Positions 28,369-36,572 of a DNA stretch of 64,000 nucleotides are shown here, piece after piece; position 1 is the stretch's first letter, and every line of letters begins with the position of its first letter. A model generated the notes under the pieces. It did not search any database. It saw only the letters and a list, made by a program, of their open reading frames with translations, and was not told where the DNA came from. The stretch comes from Streptomyces sp. NBC_01116. Lineage in GTDB: Bacteria; Actinomycetota; Actinomycetes; Streptomycetales; Streptomycetaceae. A program made the position numbers and the translations under genes. The DNA is taken from NCBI RefSeq assembly GCF_041435495.1, contig NZ_CP108644.1, forward strand, positions 2,728,001 to 2,792,000. The letters run 5' to 3'.

Positions 28369-28413
28369 GGACGTCTTGGGGGACGTCCGATGGAGTGTCT
28401 TGGGGGACGCTCC
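28369..28413 (+). ncRNA. twin hairpins with identical TTGGGG loops, candidate structured RNA
   Basis: GGACGTC-TTGGGG-GACGTCC (28369-28388) and GGAGTGTC-TTGGGG-GACGCTCC (28392-28413) are consecutive stem-loops with the same 6-nt loop; the second has one G-U pair. They would lie at the very 5' end of a transcript begun about 7 nt after the TAGAGT box at 28354-28359. No known RNA family is recognised. Confidence 0.4.
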
Positions 28414-28730
28414 TGTGGCAAGCGTTGGCCGGGGCACGTGCACCGGGGAGCTTTGAGCGGCCCTCCCGTGCGTACGTACCCCGGCGGACCGCGGCACAAC
28501 CGAACAACGGGAGCTTCGGCTCCCTACAGACGCCCGGCCGGATCCCGTGGGGGGAATCCGCTCCGGGATATGGGAAACGCCCCGACCGTCGACCCGTGGG
28601 GGGATCGGCGGCGGGGTGTTTCTCGCTTTCCAGCCCGCTCAAGCGCCACGCACGTCCCGCCGCACGGGCCGGGCCGGGCTCACGCCCCGTACGCGCCCCG
28701 CGTGCGGCCACAGCCCGTACAACGCCGAAT

Positions 28731-28774
28731 CGCCCCGGACACCGCGCTCTGTGCGAAGCGCGGTACGCGGGGCG
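28731..28774 (-). terminator. terminator-like hairpin after citrate synthase
   Basis: CGCCCCG (28731-28737) pairs with CGGGGCG (28768-28774), and ACCGCGCT (28741-28748) pairs with AGCGCGGT (28757-28764). A 3x3 internal loop separates the stems and the apical loop is 8 nt. It lies about 50 bp downstream of the citrate synthase stop. Confidence 0.6.
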
Positions 28775-28825
28775 AAGGCAGTCGGCCGAAGAGGCCGGGC
28801 ACTACAGAAGGTTCCGAGGTCCGGG

Positions 28826-30124
28826 TCAGCGGCCCTCGACCGGGACGAAGTCGCGCAGGACCTCGCCGGTGTAGATCTGACGCGGGCGGCCGATGCGGGA
28901 ACCCGGCTCCTTGATCATCTCGTGCCACTGGGCGATCCAGCCGGGAAGGCGGCCGAGCGCGAAGAGCACGGTGAACATCTCGGTCGGGAAGCCCATGGCC
29001 CGGTAGATGAGGCCGGTGTAGAAGTCCACGTTGGGGTAGAGGTTGCGCGAGACGAAGTAGTCGTCGGAGAGCGCGTGCTCCTCCAGCTTGAGCGCGATGT
29101 CGAGCAGCTCGTCGGACTTGCCGAGCGCGGACAGCACGTCGTGCGCGGCAGCCTTGATGATCTTGGCGCGCGGGTCGAAGGACTTGTACACCCGGTGGCC
29201 GAAGCCCATCAGGCGGACGCCGTCCTCCTTGTTCTTCACCTTGCGGATGAAGGAGTCGACGTCGCCGCCGTTGGCCTGGATGCCTTCCAGCATCTCCAGC
29301 ACCGACTGGTTGGCGCCACCGTGCAGGGGGCCCCACAGCGCCGAGATGCCGGCGGAGATCGAGGCGAACATGTTCGCCTGCGAAGAGCCGACCAGGCGCA
29401 CGGTGGAGGTCGAACAGTTCTGCTCGTGGTCCGCGTGCAGGATGAGCAGCTTGTCCAGCGCCGAGACGACGACCGGGTCCAGCTCGTACTCCTGGGCGGG
29501 GACCGAGAAGGTCATGCGCAGGAAGTTCTCGACGTACCCGAGGTCGTTGCGCGGGTAGACGAAGGGGTGCCCGATCGACTTCTTGTAGGCGTACGCCGCG
29601 ATCGTCGGGAGCTTCGCCAGGAGGCGGATCGTCGAGAGGTGACGCTGCTGCTCGTCGAACGGGTTGTGGCTGTCCTGGTAGAACGTGGACAGCGCGCTGA
29701 CGACCGAGGACAGCATGGCCATCGGGTGGGCGTCGCGCGGGAAGCCGTCGAAGAACCGCTTGACGTCCTCGTGCAGCAGCGTGTGCTGGGTGATCTCGTT
29801 CTTGAAGGTCGCCAGCTCGTCGACCTTCGGCAGATCACCGTTGATCAGCGTGTACGCGACCTCGAGGAACGACGAGCGCTCGGCGAGCTGCTCGATCGGG
29901 TATCCGCGGTAGCGCAGAATGCCCTGCTCACCGTCGAGGTACGTGATGGCGGATTTATAGGCGGCGGTATTGCCGTATCCGCTGTCCAGCGTCACCAGGC
30001 CGGTATTGGCCCGGAGCTTCCCGATGTCGAAGCCCTTGTCGCCGACGGTGCTGTCGATCACCGGGTAGGTGTACTCGTCGTCGCCGTACCGCAGTACTAC
30101 AGCGTTGTTGGTGTGCTCGCTCAC
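28826..30124 (-). CDS. gltA: citrate synthase
   Basis: A 432-residue type II citrate synthase. Catalytic regions are visible: GILRYRGYPIEQLAE, the first active-site His in LHADHEQNCSTSTVRLVGS, GPLHGGANQSVLEML, GFGHRVYKSFDPRAK and the Asp-containing NVDFYTGLIYRAMGFP. It makes citrate from oxaloacetate and acetyl-CoA. GTG 30124 has GAGGGA about 6 nt upstream and matches the usual family start. The frame stays open for 46 codons back to ATG 30262, which has its own AAGGGGG ribosome site, so a 478-residue form is possible. A hairpin terminator follows. Confidence 0.95.
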   Translation of the reverse strand: MSEHTNNAVVLRYGDDEYTYPVIDSTVGDKGFDIGKLRANTGLVTLDSGYGNTAAYKSAITYLDGEQGILRYRGYPIEQLAERSSFLEVAYTLINGDLPKVDELATFKNEITQHTLLHEDVKRFFDGFPRDAHPMAMLSSVVSALSTFYQDSHNPFDEQQRHLSTIRLLAKLPTIAAYAYKKSIGHPFVYPRNDLGYVENFLRMTFSVPAQEYELDPVVVSALDKLLILHADHEQNCSTSTVRLVGSSQANMFASISAGISALWGPLHGGANQSVLEMLEGIQANGGDVDSFIRKVKNKEDGVRLMGFGHRVYKSFDPRAKIIKAAAHDVLSALGKSDELLDIALKLEEHALSDDYFVSRNLYPNVDFYTGLIYRAMGFPTEMFTVLFALGRLPGWIAQWHEMIKEPGSRIGRPRQIYTGEVLRDFVPVEGR

Positions 30125-30339
30125 GTCATCCCTCACCGACGTAGTGCCTCTTCTTCGAGGTGCCCTGACTGTCTTCCACCCTCCCCCATTCGGCTCAGGA
30201 GAGTGCACTCGGGGTCGTCCATTGGACTCATTGGCGGCACTGAGTGCCGCCAACTTACTCATCCTGCCCCCTTGACTGCGGTTCCGGAAGACCTCCGTGA
30301 TGTTTCCCACCGATTTGATCGATCATTTTTGCGCACGGC

Positions 30340-32565
30340 TCACGCGAAGTCTTCTCCGGAGCCGCCCCGGAGCCGGAAATCCAGTGCCGTACAGCGTCTG
30401 CCTGCGGAAACCGTGCGGACCGCCTGGCCGATCGCCTTACGGGACCCGACCAGGACCACCAGCTTCTTGGCCCGTGTCACGGCCGTGTAGAGCAGGTTGC
30501 GCTGGAGCATCATCCAGGCGCTGGTGGTGACGGGGATGACGACGGCCGGATACTCGCTGCCCTGGGAGCGGTGGATGGTCATGGCGTACGCGTGGGCCAG
30601 CTCGTCCAGTTCGTCGAAGTCGTAGCCGATCTCCTCGTCCTCGTCGGTGCGGACGGTGAGCTTCTGTTCGTCCAGGTCGAGGCCGGTGACCACGCCGACC
30701 GTGCCGTTGAAGACGCCGTTCTCGCCCTTGTCGTAGTTGTTGCGGATCTGGGTGACCTTGTCGCCGACCCGGAAGACCCGGCCGCCGAACCGCTTCTCGG
30801 CCAGGTCGGGGCGGGCCGGGGTGATGGCCTGCTGGAGCAGCCCGTTCAGATGCCCCGCACCCGCGGGGCCCCGGTGCATCGGGGCGAGAACCTGCACGTC
30901 ACGGCGGGGATCGAGGCCGAACTTGGCCGGAATGCGCCGGGCCGCCACATCGACGGCGAGCTTGCCCGCGTCCTCCGTCTCGTCCTCCACGAAGAGGAAG
31001 AAGTCGCTCAGTCCTTCCGTGAGCGGCGGCTGTCCGGCGTTGATCCGGTGGGCGTTGGTCACGACGCCGGACTGCTGGGCCTGGCGGAAGATCCGGGTGA
31101 GCCGGACGGCGGGGACCGGGCCGCCCTCCGCGAGCAGATCGCCCAGCACCTCCCCCGCGCCGACCGAGGGCAGTTGGTCGACGTCGCCCACGAGGAGGAG
31201 GTGGGCACCGGGTGCCACCGCCTTGACGAGCTTGTTGGCGAGCAGCAGATCGAGCATCGACGCCTCGTCCACGACGACCAGATCGGCGTCCAGCGGGCGG
31301 TCCCGGTCGTAGGCCGCGTCCCCGCCCGGCTTCAGCTCCAGGAGCCGGTGCACGGTGGACGCCTCGGCCCCGGTCAGCTCCGAGAGGCGTTTGGCGGCAC
31401 GCCCGGTGGGGGCGGCGAGCACCACCTTGGCCTTCTTCGCCCGGGCCAGCTCGACGACGGACCGTACGGTGAACGACTTCCCGCAGCCGGGGCCGCCGGT
31501 CAGGACGGCCACCTTCCGGCTGAGCGCGAGCCGTACGGCCTGTTCCTGCTCGGGCGCGAGAACGGTCCCCGTACGGGTGGCGAGCCAGGCCAGGGCCTTG
31601 TCCCAGTCCACGTCCCGGAAGGCCGGCATGCGGTCCTCGCCGGTGTTCAGCAGGCGGCGCACCTGCCCGGCGAGCGACAGCTCGGCCCGGTGGAAGGGGA
31701 CGAGGTAGACGGCGGTGACCGGGTCGCCGCCCTCGGGGGACGGCACCTTCTCCCGTACGACGCCCTCCGGATCGGCGGCCAGCTCGGCCAGGCACTCGAT
31801 GACCAGCCCGGTGTCGACCTGGAGCAGCTTGACGCCGTCCGCGATGAGCCGCTCCTCGGGGAGGTAGCAGTGCCCCTGGTCGGAGGACTGTGACAGGGCG
31901 TACTGGAGGCCGGCCTTGACCCGCTCGGGGCTGTCGTGCGGAATGCCGACGGCCTGGGCGATCCGGTCGGCGGTGAGGAAGCCGATGCCCCAGACGTCGG
32001 CGGCCAGCCGGTAGGGCTGGTTCTTCACGACGGAGATCGAGGCGTCCTCGTACTTCTTGTAGATGCGGACGGCGATGGAGGTGGAGACCTCGACGCTCTG
32101 GAGGAAGACCATGACCTCCTTGATCGCCTTCTGTTCCTCCCAGGCGGTCGCGATCATCTTCGTGCGTTTGGGGCCGAGGCCGGGGACCTCGACGAGGCGC
32201 TTCGGCTCCTGCTCGATGATGTCGAGGGTGTCGACGCCGAAGTGGGTGGTGATCCGGTCGGCCATCACCGGCCCGATCCCCTTGATCAGCCCGGAGCCGA
32301 GGTAGCGGCGGATGCCCTGGATGGTGGCGGGCAGCACGGTGGTGTAGTTCTCCACGGTGAACTGCTTGCCGTACTGCGCGTGCGAGCCCCAACGGCCCTC
32401 CATCCGCAGCGATTCGCCGACCTGCGCGCCGAGCAGCGCGCCGACGACGGTGAGGAGGTCCCCGGCTCCGCGTCCGGTGTCGACGCGGGCGACCGTGTAC
32501 CCGTTCTCCTCGTTGGCGTACGTGATCCGCTCCAGGACACCTTCGAGCACGGCCATGTTGGACAT
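30340..32565 (-). CDS. RecD2-like superfamily 1 DNA helicase
   Basis: A 741-residue helicase of the RecD2 type, which acts without RecBC. The N-terminal region (TVENYTTVLPATIQGIRRYL, with the helix-hairpin-helix segment VEVPGLGPKRTKMIATAW) is typical of RecD2. The helicase core has Walker A LTGGPGCGKSFT, Walker B VVDEASMLD, DQLPSVGAGEVLGDL, and C-terminal YAMTIHRSQGSEYPAVVI and LLYTAVTRAKKLVVLVGS. It should unwind DNA 5' to 3' in repair. ATG 32565 or ATG 32556 is the start; the latter has the better-spaced G-run. Confidence 0.93.
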   Translation of the reverse strand: MSNMAVLEGVLERITYANEENGYTVARVDTGRGAGDLLTVVGALLGAQVGESLRMEGRWGSHAQYGKQFTVENYTTVLPATIQGIRRYLGSGLIKGIGPVMADRITTHFGVDTLDIIEQEPKRLVEVPGLGPKRTKMIATAWEEQKAIKEVMVFLQSVEVSTSIAVRIYKKYEDASISVVKNQPYRLAADVWGIGFLTADRIAQAVGIPHDSPERVKAGLQYALSQSSDQGHCYLPEERLIADGVKLLQVDTGLVIECLAELAADPEGVVREKVPSPEGGDPVTAVYLVPFHRAELSLAGQVRRLLNTGEDRMPAFRDVDWDKALAWLATRTGTVLAPEQEQAVRLALSRKVAVLTGGPGCGKSFTVRSVVELARAKKAKVVLAAPTGRAAKRLSELTGAEASTVHRLLELKPGGDAAYDRDRPLDADLVVVDEASMLDLLLANKLVKAVAPGAHLLLVGDVDQLPSVGAGEVLGDLLAEGGPVPAVRLTRIFRQAQQSGVVTNAHRINAGQPPLTEGLSDFFLFVEDETEDAGKLAVDVAARRIPAKFGLDPRRDVQVLAPMHRGPAGAGHLNGLLQQAITPARPDLAEKRFGGRVFRVGDKVTQIRNNYDKGENGVFNGTVGVVTGLDLDEQKLTVRTDEDEEIGYDFDELDELAHAYAMTIHRSQGSEYPAVVIPVTTSAWMMLQRNLLYTAVTRAKKLVVLVGSRKAIGQAVRTVSAGRRCTALDFRLRGGSGEDFA

Positions 32566-32705
32566 GCCCCGACGCTACCGGGTGGAGCTGACAGCGCGGT
32601 TCACGGACGGGACGCACGGCAGAGGGCGACCGAACTCCCGACAGAGGCGACAGGGCTCACGCCAGGGGGCGGGGGACTCACGTCCGGAGGCGGGTCGGGG
32701 CTCCC

Positions 32706-33368
32706 TCAGGGGGCGGGAAAGCTCGGCCCGCCGCCCTCGTACTCCTCCGTCAACAAGGCGTCCATGGTGGTGCGCAGCGTGCCGAGGAACTCCTCGAAGC
32801 GCTGGATCTCGCGCGGGGAGTAGGCCGCCATCGCCTCGGCCATCCGCTCGGAGTACGGGCCGAAGAACGCGATGGCCCTCGGCCGGATGCCGGGGCTGCT
32901 GCGCAGGGTCACGACCCGGCGGTCGGCGCTCTCGCGGGTGCGGACGATGTGGCCCGCCTGTTCGAGCCGCTTGAGGAGGATGGCGGTCGCGCCGGAGGAG
33001 AGGGAGACGCGCTCGCTGAGCCGGGCCGGGGACAGGGGTGTGCCCTGGTCCTCCGCGTAGAGGATCTCGACCAGGGCCGCGGCGTCGGTGGAGTGCAGAC
33101 CGAGCCAGGTCGCGAAGCGGCGGGTGAACTCGGTGTAGTTGGCCCCGAAGGCGCGCAGGCCGTCGATCACGCGGTCGACGCGCAGCGCCTCGCGGTCGGC
33201 CGCGGCACTTCCGCCCACCGCGCCGCCCGCGTCCACCACGCCGTCCCCGTCCGCCGTGGCGTTTCCGTCGGCTCCGTGCCCGTTCGGCATTGGCGCTGCC
33301 CCGCTCTCTTCCGGTTCCGGTTCCGCCGCGGGCCCTCCGGCCACGTCTCCCACCGCCTGCTTTGACAA
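32706..33368 (-). CDS. MarR family transcriptional regulator
   Basis: A winged-helix regulator. The conserved region runs from VIDGLRAFGANYTEFTRRFA through the HTH (PARLSERVSLSSGATAILLKRLEQAGHI) and wing (VRTRESADRRVVTLRSS). The first 55 residues are Gly/Ala/Asp-rich and variable, and the start is uncertain. TTG 33368 has GAGG 4 nt upstream and is used here; ATG 33290 is an alternative. It diverges from the DHA2 transporter with two palindromic sites between them, so it probably represses both itself and the transporter. Confidence 0.87.
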   Translation of the reverse strand: MSKQAVGDVAGGPAAEPEPEESGAAPMPNGHGADGNATADGDGVVDAGGAVGGSAAADREALRVDRVIDGLRAFGANYTEFTRRFATWLGLHSTDAAALVEILYAEDQGTPLSPARLSERVSLSSGATAILLKRLEQAGHIVRTRESADRRVVTLRSSPGIRPRAIAFFGPYSERMAEAMAAYSPREIQRFEEFLGTLRTTMDALLTEEYEGGGPSFPAP

Positions 33369-33390
33369 CCTACCTCGCCAGATCTACCTT
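33362..33390 (+). promoter_or_regulatory. promoter of the DHA2 transporter
   Basis: TTGACA (33362-33367), a 17-nt spacer and TACCTT (33385-33390). The predicted start near 33397 falls inside the first palindrome at 33388-33400, so bound MarR would block initiation directly. Confidence 0.65.
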
Positions 33391-33421
33391 TGCCGCAAAG
33401 GTATCTTTCTTTGCGGCAAAG
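33388..33421. promoter_or_regulatory. tandem MarR operators
   Basis: CTTTGCCGCAAAG (33388-33400) and CTTTGCGGCAAAG (33409-33421) are each palindromes with CTTTGC/GCAAAG arms around one base. Their centres are 21 bp apart, two helical turns. They lie between the divergent MarR and transporter genes. Confidence 0.75.
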
Positions 33422-33444
33422 CAACTTTGGGGAGTCGAAGCACT

Positions 33445-35115
33445 GTGCCCGAACCAGCGGAAATCCCTCCCACAGCACGTCAGTGGCTCGGCCTCGTCGC
33501 CGTGGCACTCGGCGTGGCCCTGATCGTCGTCGACCTGACGATCGTCAACGTGATCCTCGCGCCGATCATCGAGGACCTCTCCATCGGCTCGTCGGAGGCC
33601 CAGTGGATCCAGGAGTCGTACGCGATCACGTTCGCGGCGCTCCTCCTGGTCACCGGGCGCCTCAGCGACCTGTACGGCGCACGCCGGATCTTCCTGCTGG
33701 GCCTCGCCGTCTTCGGCGTGACGAGCCTGCTGGCCGCGCTGGCCCCCGGCGGCGGTCCGCTGATCCTCGCCCGGTTCGTCCAGGGCGTCGGCGGGGCGAT
33801 GATGCTGCCCACCTCGCTGGCCCTGCTGAACGCCACGTTCACGGGCCGGGCGCGCGGCCAGGCGTTCGCCGTGTGGGGCTCGACCATCGGCGCGGCGGCG
33901 GCCGTGGGCCCGCTGCTGGGCGGTTGGCTCGCCGACTTCTCCTGGCGGTGGGCCTTCGGCATCAACATCCCGCTGGTCGCCCTCATCGTGGTGGGGGTGC
34001 TCAGGTATCTGGACGCGTCGCCCCGCACCCGGGGCCGTATCGACGGCGTCGGCGCGGTGCAGTCGGCGGTGGGCCTGGGTCTCCTCTCCTTCGTCCTGAT
34101 CGAGGGACGTACCCATGGCTGGCTGATGACGACCGAGCCGCTGGAGGTCGGCGGCCTCTCCTGGTCCGGCGGGCTGTCGCCGGTGTTCGTCGCCCTGCTC
34201 CTGTCCGTCCTGGCGCTGGGAGTGTTCTGGCGCAGGCAGGCCGTGCTGAGCCGGGCGGGCGACGAGCCGCTGATGGACGTCGGGCTGCTCTCCATCCGCT
34301 CGTTCCGCAACGGCAACTTCGTCACGCTGATGGTCGGCCTCGGGGAGTTCGGCATCATCGCGGTGCTGCCGCTCTGGTTGCAGTTCGCCCTCGGCTACAG
34401 CGCGTTCGAGGCCGGTCTCGCCCTCGTCGCCCTGGCCGCCGGCAGCTTCGCCGCCTCCGGGGCGAGCTTCCCGATGGCCGCGACGGTCCCCGCGCTCGCG
34501 CAGGTCCGGATCGGCCTGGGCCTGGAGGCCGCCGGGCTGACGATGCTGGCCCTGATCGCGTCCACGGACAGCTCCTGGTGGCTGATCGCGATCGCGTTGT
34601 TCGTGTACGGGATCGGCGTCGGCTTCGCCACGGCGCAGGTCACCAACATCGTCCTCGTCGACGTACCGGAACGGAGCGGAGGCCAGGCGTCGGGCATCCA
34701 GAGCGCGGCCCGCGAGCTCGGGTCGGCCCTCGGTATCGCCCTGCTGACCACGCTGTTCTTCAGCACCCTGGCCTCGGGAATGACCGACCGGCTCACCCGG
34801 GACGGCGTGCCTGTGGACGAAGCGGAACGTCTCGGGGGCGTGGTGACGGACAGCGCGGGATCGGTGATCGGGGCCCTCGCCTCGGAGCCGCGCACGGCAT
34901 CGGCGGCGGAGGCGGCCCGCGAGGCGATGGCGGTCGGTGTGCAGGTCTCCGGGTACGTCTGCGCGGGGCTGCTGCTCCTGGCGCTCGCGGCGACGCTGTT
35001 CATGTCGTCGCGGAAGCCGGGGACGCCCACGACACCGAGAACGCGCAAGACGCGCAAGGAGCGGGGCACTTCGGACCCGAAGGCACCGCACGGCCCGGTG
35101 CGGCGACCCGTGTGA
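33445..35115 (+). CDS. MFS transporter, DHA2/EmrB-QacA type
   Basis: A 556-residue 14-helix drug:H+ antiporter-family protein. Motif D1 is LIVVDLTIVNVILAPI, motif A is GRLSDLYGARRIFLLG, and motif C-like sequence is IGAAAAVGPLLGGWLADF. The C-terminus is Arg/Lys/Thr-rich. GTG 33445 begins just before the first helix; a GGGGAG ribosome site lies about 11 nt upstream. The longer reading frame upstream runs through the operator and is not used. Control by the divergent MarR protein is likely. The exported substrate is unknown. Confidence 0.9.
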   Translation: MPEPAEIPPTARQWLGLVAVALGVALIVVDLTIVNVILAPIIEDLSIGSSEAQWIQESYAITFAALLLVTGRLSDLYGARRIFLLGLAVFGVTSLLAALAPGGGPLILARFVQGVGGAMMLPTSLALLNATFTGRARGQAFAVWGSTIGAAAAVGPLLGGWLADFSWRWAFGINIPLVALIVVGVLRYLDASPRTRGRIDGVGAVQSAVGLGLLSFVLIEGRTHGWLMTTEPLEVGGLSWSGGLSPVFVALLLSVLALGVFWRRQAVLSRAGDEPLMDVGLLSIRSFRNGNFVTLMVGLGEFGIIAVLPLWLQFALGYSAFEAGLALVALAAGSFAASGASFPMAATVPALAQVRIGLGLEAAGLTMLALIASTDSSWWLIAIALFVYGIGVGFATAQVTNIVLVDVPERSGGQASGIQSAARELGSALGIALLTTLFFSTLASGMTDRLTRDGVPVDEAERLGGVVTDSAGSVIGALASEPRTASAAEAAREAMAVGVQVSGYVCAGLLLLALAATLFMSSRKPGTPTTPRTRKTRKERGTSDPKAPHGPVRRPV

Positions 35116-35160
35116 ACAACCCGGTCGTCGGCGCCGCCCTCCCGGCTTCATGATGACCTC

Positions 35161-35682
35161 ATGCCTCTGAACGACACCCTGGCCCGCGTGGACGCGGACC
35201 TCGCCGCCGGCCGCGTACCGGTGGCGAGGCAGCGCCTGCGCGGGCTGGTCTCCTCCTACCCGCACGAGCCGGAGCCCCGCCGCCGCCTGGCAGCCGTCTA
35301 CCGCCTGTACGGCGACGCCGCCGAGGCCGGCCGCTGGATGTATCTGGAGGAGGACCGCGCCCCGCGGGAGACGGCGGCCTTCGAGGAGCGGTACGCGACC
35401 CATCTGCGCCGGATGGTGGCCGTCGCCTGGCGCGACCCGGAGTCACCGGACGAGGTTCCCGCCTTCGCCGCACAGCAGTTGGCGTCGTTGCGTACCGCGG
35501 CGTCGGACGAGATCGGCCGCCCGCTGGACTGGGAGGGTCTCCCGGCCCGGCGGCGGAAGCCCGGCCCCCGCGAGGACGGGAGCACGACCGTCGGAGAGAG
35601 CGCGGCGGCCGTGGGCTGCGCGGTCGCGGTGATCGCGTTCCTGGCGATCTGGGTGAACGGGCTGATCGACCTCTTCGACTGA
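35161..35682 (+). CDS. DUF6584-like tail-anchored protein
   Basis: A 173-residue protein. The N-terminal two thirds are helical and TPR-like (LARVDADLAAGRVPVARQRL, YRLYGDAAEAGRWMYLEED), which I recognise as probably DUF6584. A short linker leads to one C-terminal membrane segment (AVGCAVAVIAFLAIWVNGLI) ending in DLFD. The layout suggests a cytosolic helical domain held at the membrane. Function is unknown. It lies 45 bp downstream of the DHA2 transporter on the same strand and could share its transcript. Confidence 0.6.
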   Translation: MPLNDTLARVDADLAAGRVPVARQRLRGLVSSYPHEPEPRRRLAAVYRLYGDAAEAGRWMYLEEDRAPRETAAFEERYATHLRRMVAVAWRDPESPDEVPAFAAQQLASLRTAASDEIGRPLDWEGLPARRRKPGPREDGSTTVGESAAAVGCAVAVIAFLAIWVNGLIDLFD

Positions 35683-35862
35683 CCGGCCACGTCCCGCACA
35701 GGTCACGGCTGCGGCCGGGCCGTCGCGGCGGCCGGTGGCCCGGCGCGGCAGGCCCGGGAGGCGGTGGTGCCCCCGGGCCCGGGCGACGCTCCCTCCCGCG
35801 AGGGGGCCGGCTCCCTGGACTCGGGCCCGTGGGGCGGGCCCCGCTCCGGAGGGCGGGCTTGC

Positions 35863-36426
35863 TCAGCTCGGGTCGGCGCGCCGGCCGGCGTTGAAGCGCG
35901 CCTTCTTCTGGCGGTTGCCGCACGTGTTCATGTCGCACCACTTGCGCGTACGGCTCTGGCTGGTGTCGAAGAAGGCGGCCCGGCAGGTCGGGGAGGCGCA
36001 CAGGGCCAGCTTTCCGTCCCGTACACCCGAGATGACGTCGACCGCGTCGGCGGCGATCACGCTGAGGGCGTCCTCCACGGAGGAGGAGGCGAGCCGCCAG
36101 CGCCGCTCTCCCCCGGGCGTCAGGACCGCCGCGGCCCGCCCCCGGATGCTGTGGTCGCCGATGACCTGGACCGCTTCGGCGGGGAGGGGCTCGTGCAGCG
36201 CGGCGGCCGTGGCGGCGGCGTGGACCGACTCCCTCAGTTCCCGGGCGCGGTCGAGCTGGGCAGGGGTGCAGGAGTCCACGGCGAGGCCGTACACCGCCAG
36301 CCAGTCGATGAGCCGTTGCGGAACGGGGATGCGCTCCACGGCGTCGCCGCAACGCTCCGACAGGGTCCCGGTGAAGCTCGTCGCCAGCACGTTGCCGAGG
36401 CGGAAGTCAGGAGAGCCAGCACGCAT
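35863..36426 (-). CDS. CGNR zinc-finger regulator (ABATE domain)
   Basis: A 187-residue protein. The N-terminal ABATE-type helical domain (NVLATSFTGTLSER, LIDWLAVYGLAV) is followed by a C-terminal CGNR zinc finger: CASPTCRAAFFDTS, then KWCDMNTCGNRQKKARF with four Cys ligands and the CGNR signature. Such proteins are predicted stress-responsive regulators. ATG 36426 has AAGGTGG 5 nt upstream, inside a repeat that recurs 42 bp away. It diverges from the epoxide hydrolase gene and may regulate it. Confidence 0.88.
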   Translation of the reverse strand: MRAGSPDFRLGNVLATSFTGTLSERCGDAVERIPVPQRLIDWLAVYGLAVDSCTPAQLDRARELRESVHAAATAAALHEPLPAEAVQVIGDHSIRGRAAAVLTPGGERRWRLASSSVEDALSVIAADAVDVISGVRDGKLALCASPTCRAAFFDTSQSRTRKWCDMNTCGNRQKKARFNAGRRADPS

Positions 36427-36434
36427 GGAACCAC

Positions 36435-36487
36435 CTTAGCCGGTTGCGTCCCGCCGCCGGGAGCTGTTAGAACCGTCTTAGCCGGTT
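36435..36487. promoter_or_regulatory. paired CTTAGCCGGTT repeats upstream of CGNR gene
   Basis: CTTAGCCGGTT occurs at 36435-36445 and 36477-36487. The second copy is also part of an inverted repeat AACCG-tcttagc-CGGTT (36471-36487). The first copy overlaps the CGNR ribosome site. The spacing suggests an autoregulatory operator shared with the divergent epoxide hydrolase gene. Confidence 0.55.
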
Positions 36488-36572
36488 CACGACGAGTCGG
36501 CGTCGGTTCGGTGGCGGATCAGCACGGGTTCGCGGTGGATCGACGCCGGCCCCACCACGGCCAGGAGGCCCC

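Larger units (their letters stand above)
28291..28825. other. 535-bp intergenic region with hairpins, no supported protein gene
   Basis: No reading frame here shows a family match or a good start. The left part holds a TAGAGT -10-like box (28354-28359) and two hairpins with identical TTGGGG loops. The middle repeats CCCGTGGGGGGA twice (near 28545 and 28600), and the right end holds the citrate synthase terminator. A structured RNA read on the plus strand is possible. Confidence 0.5.

Noticed and set aside
28391..28460. 13-residue peptide frame after the twin hairpins
   Set aside because: GTG after GGGGGA is possible, but so short a frame cannot be supported from one sequence.
28322..28711. 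129-codon minus-strand frame between copA and citrate synthase
   Set aside because: It has no start signal or domain and crosses the hairpin region.
35752..35841. Terminators between the DUF6584-like and CGNR genes
   Set aside because: GCCCGGG/CCCGGGC and GGGCCC/GGGCCC pairs exist, but the stems are short and loops large; in this GC-rich DNA they may be chance.
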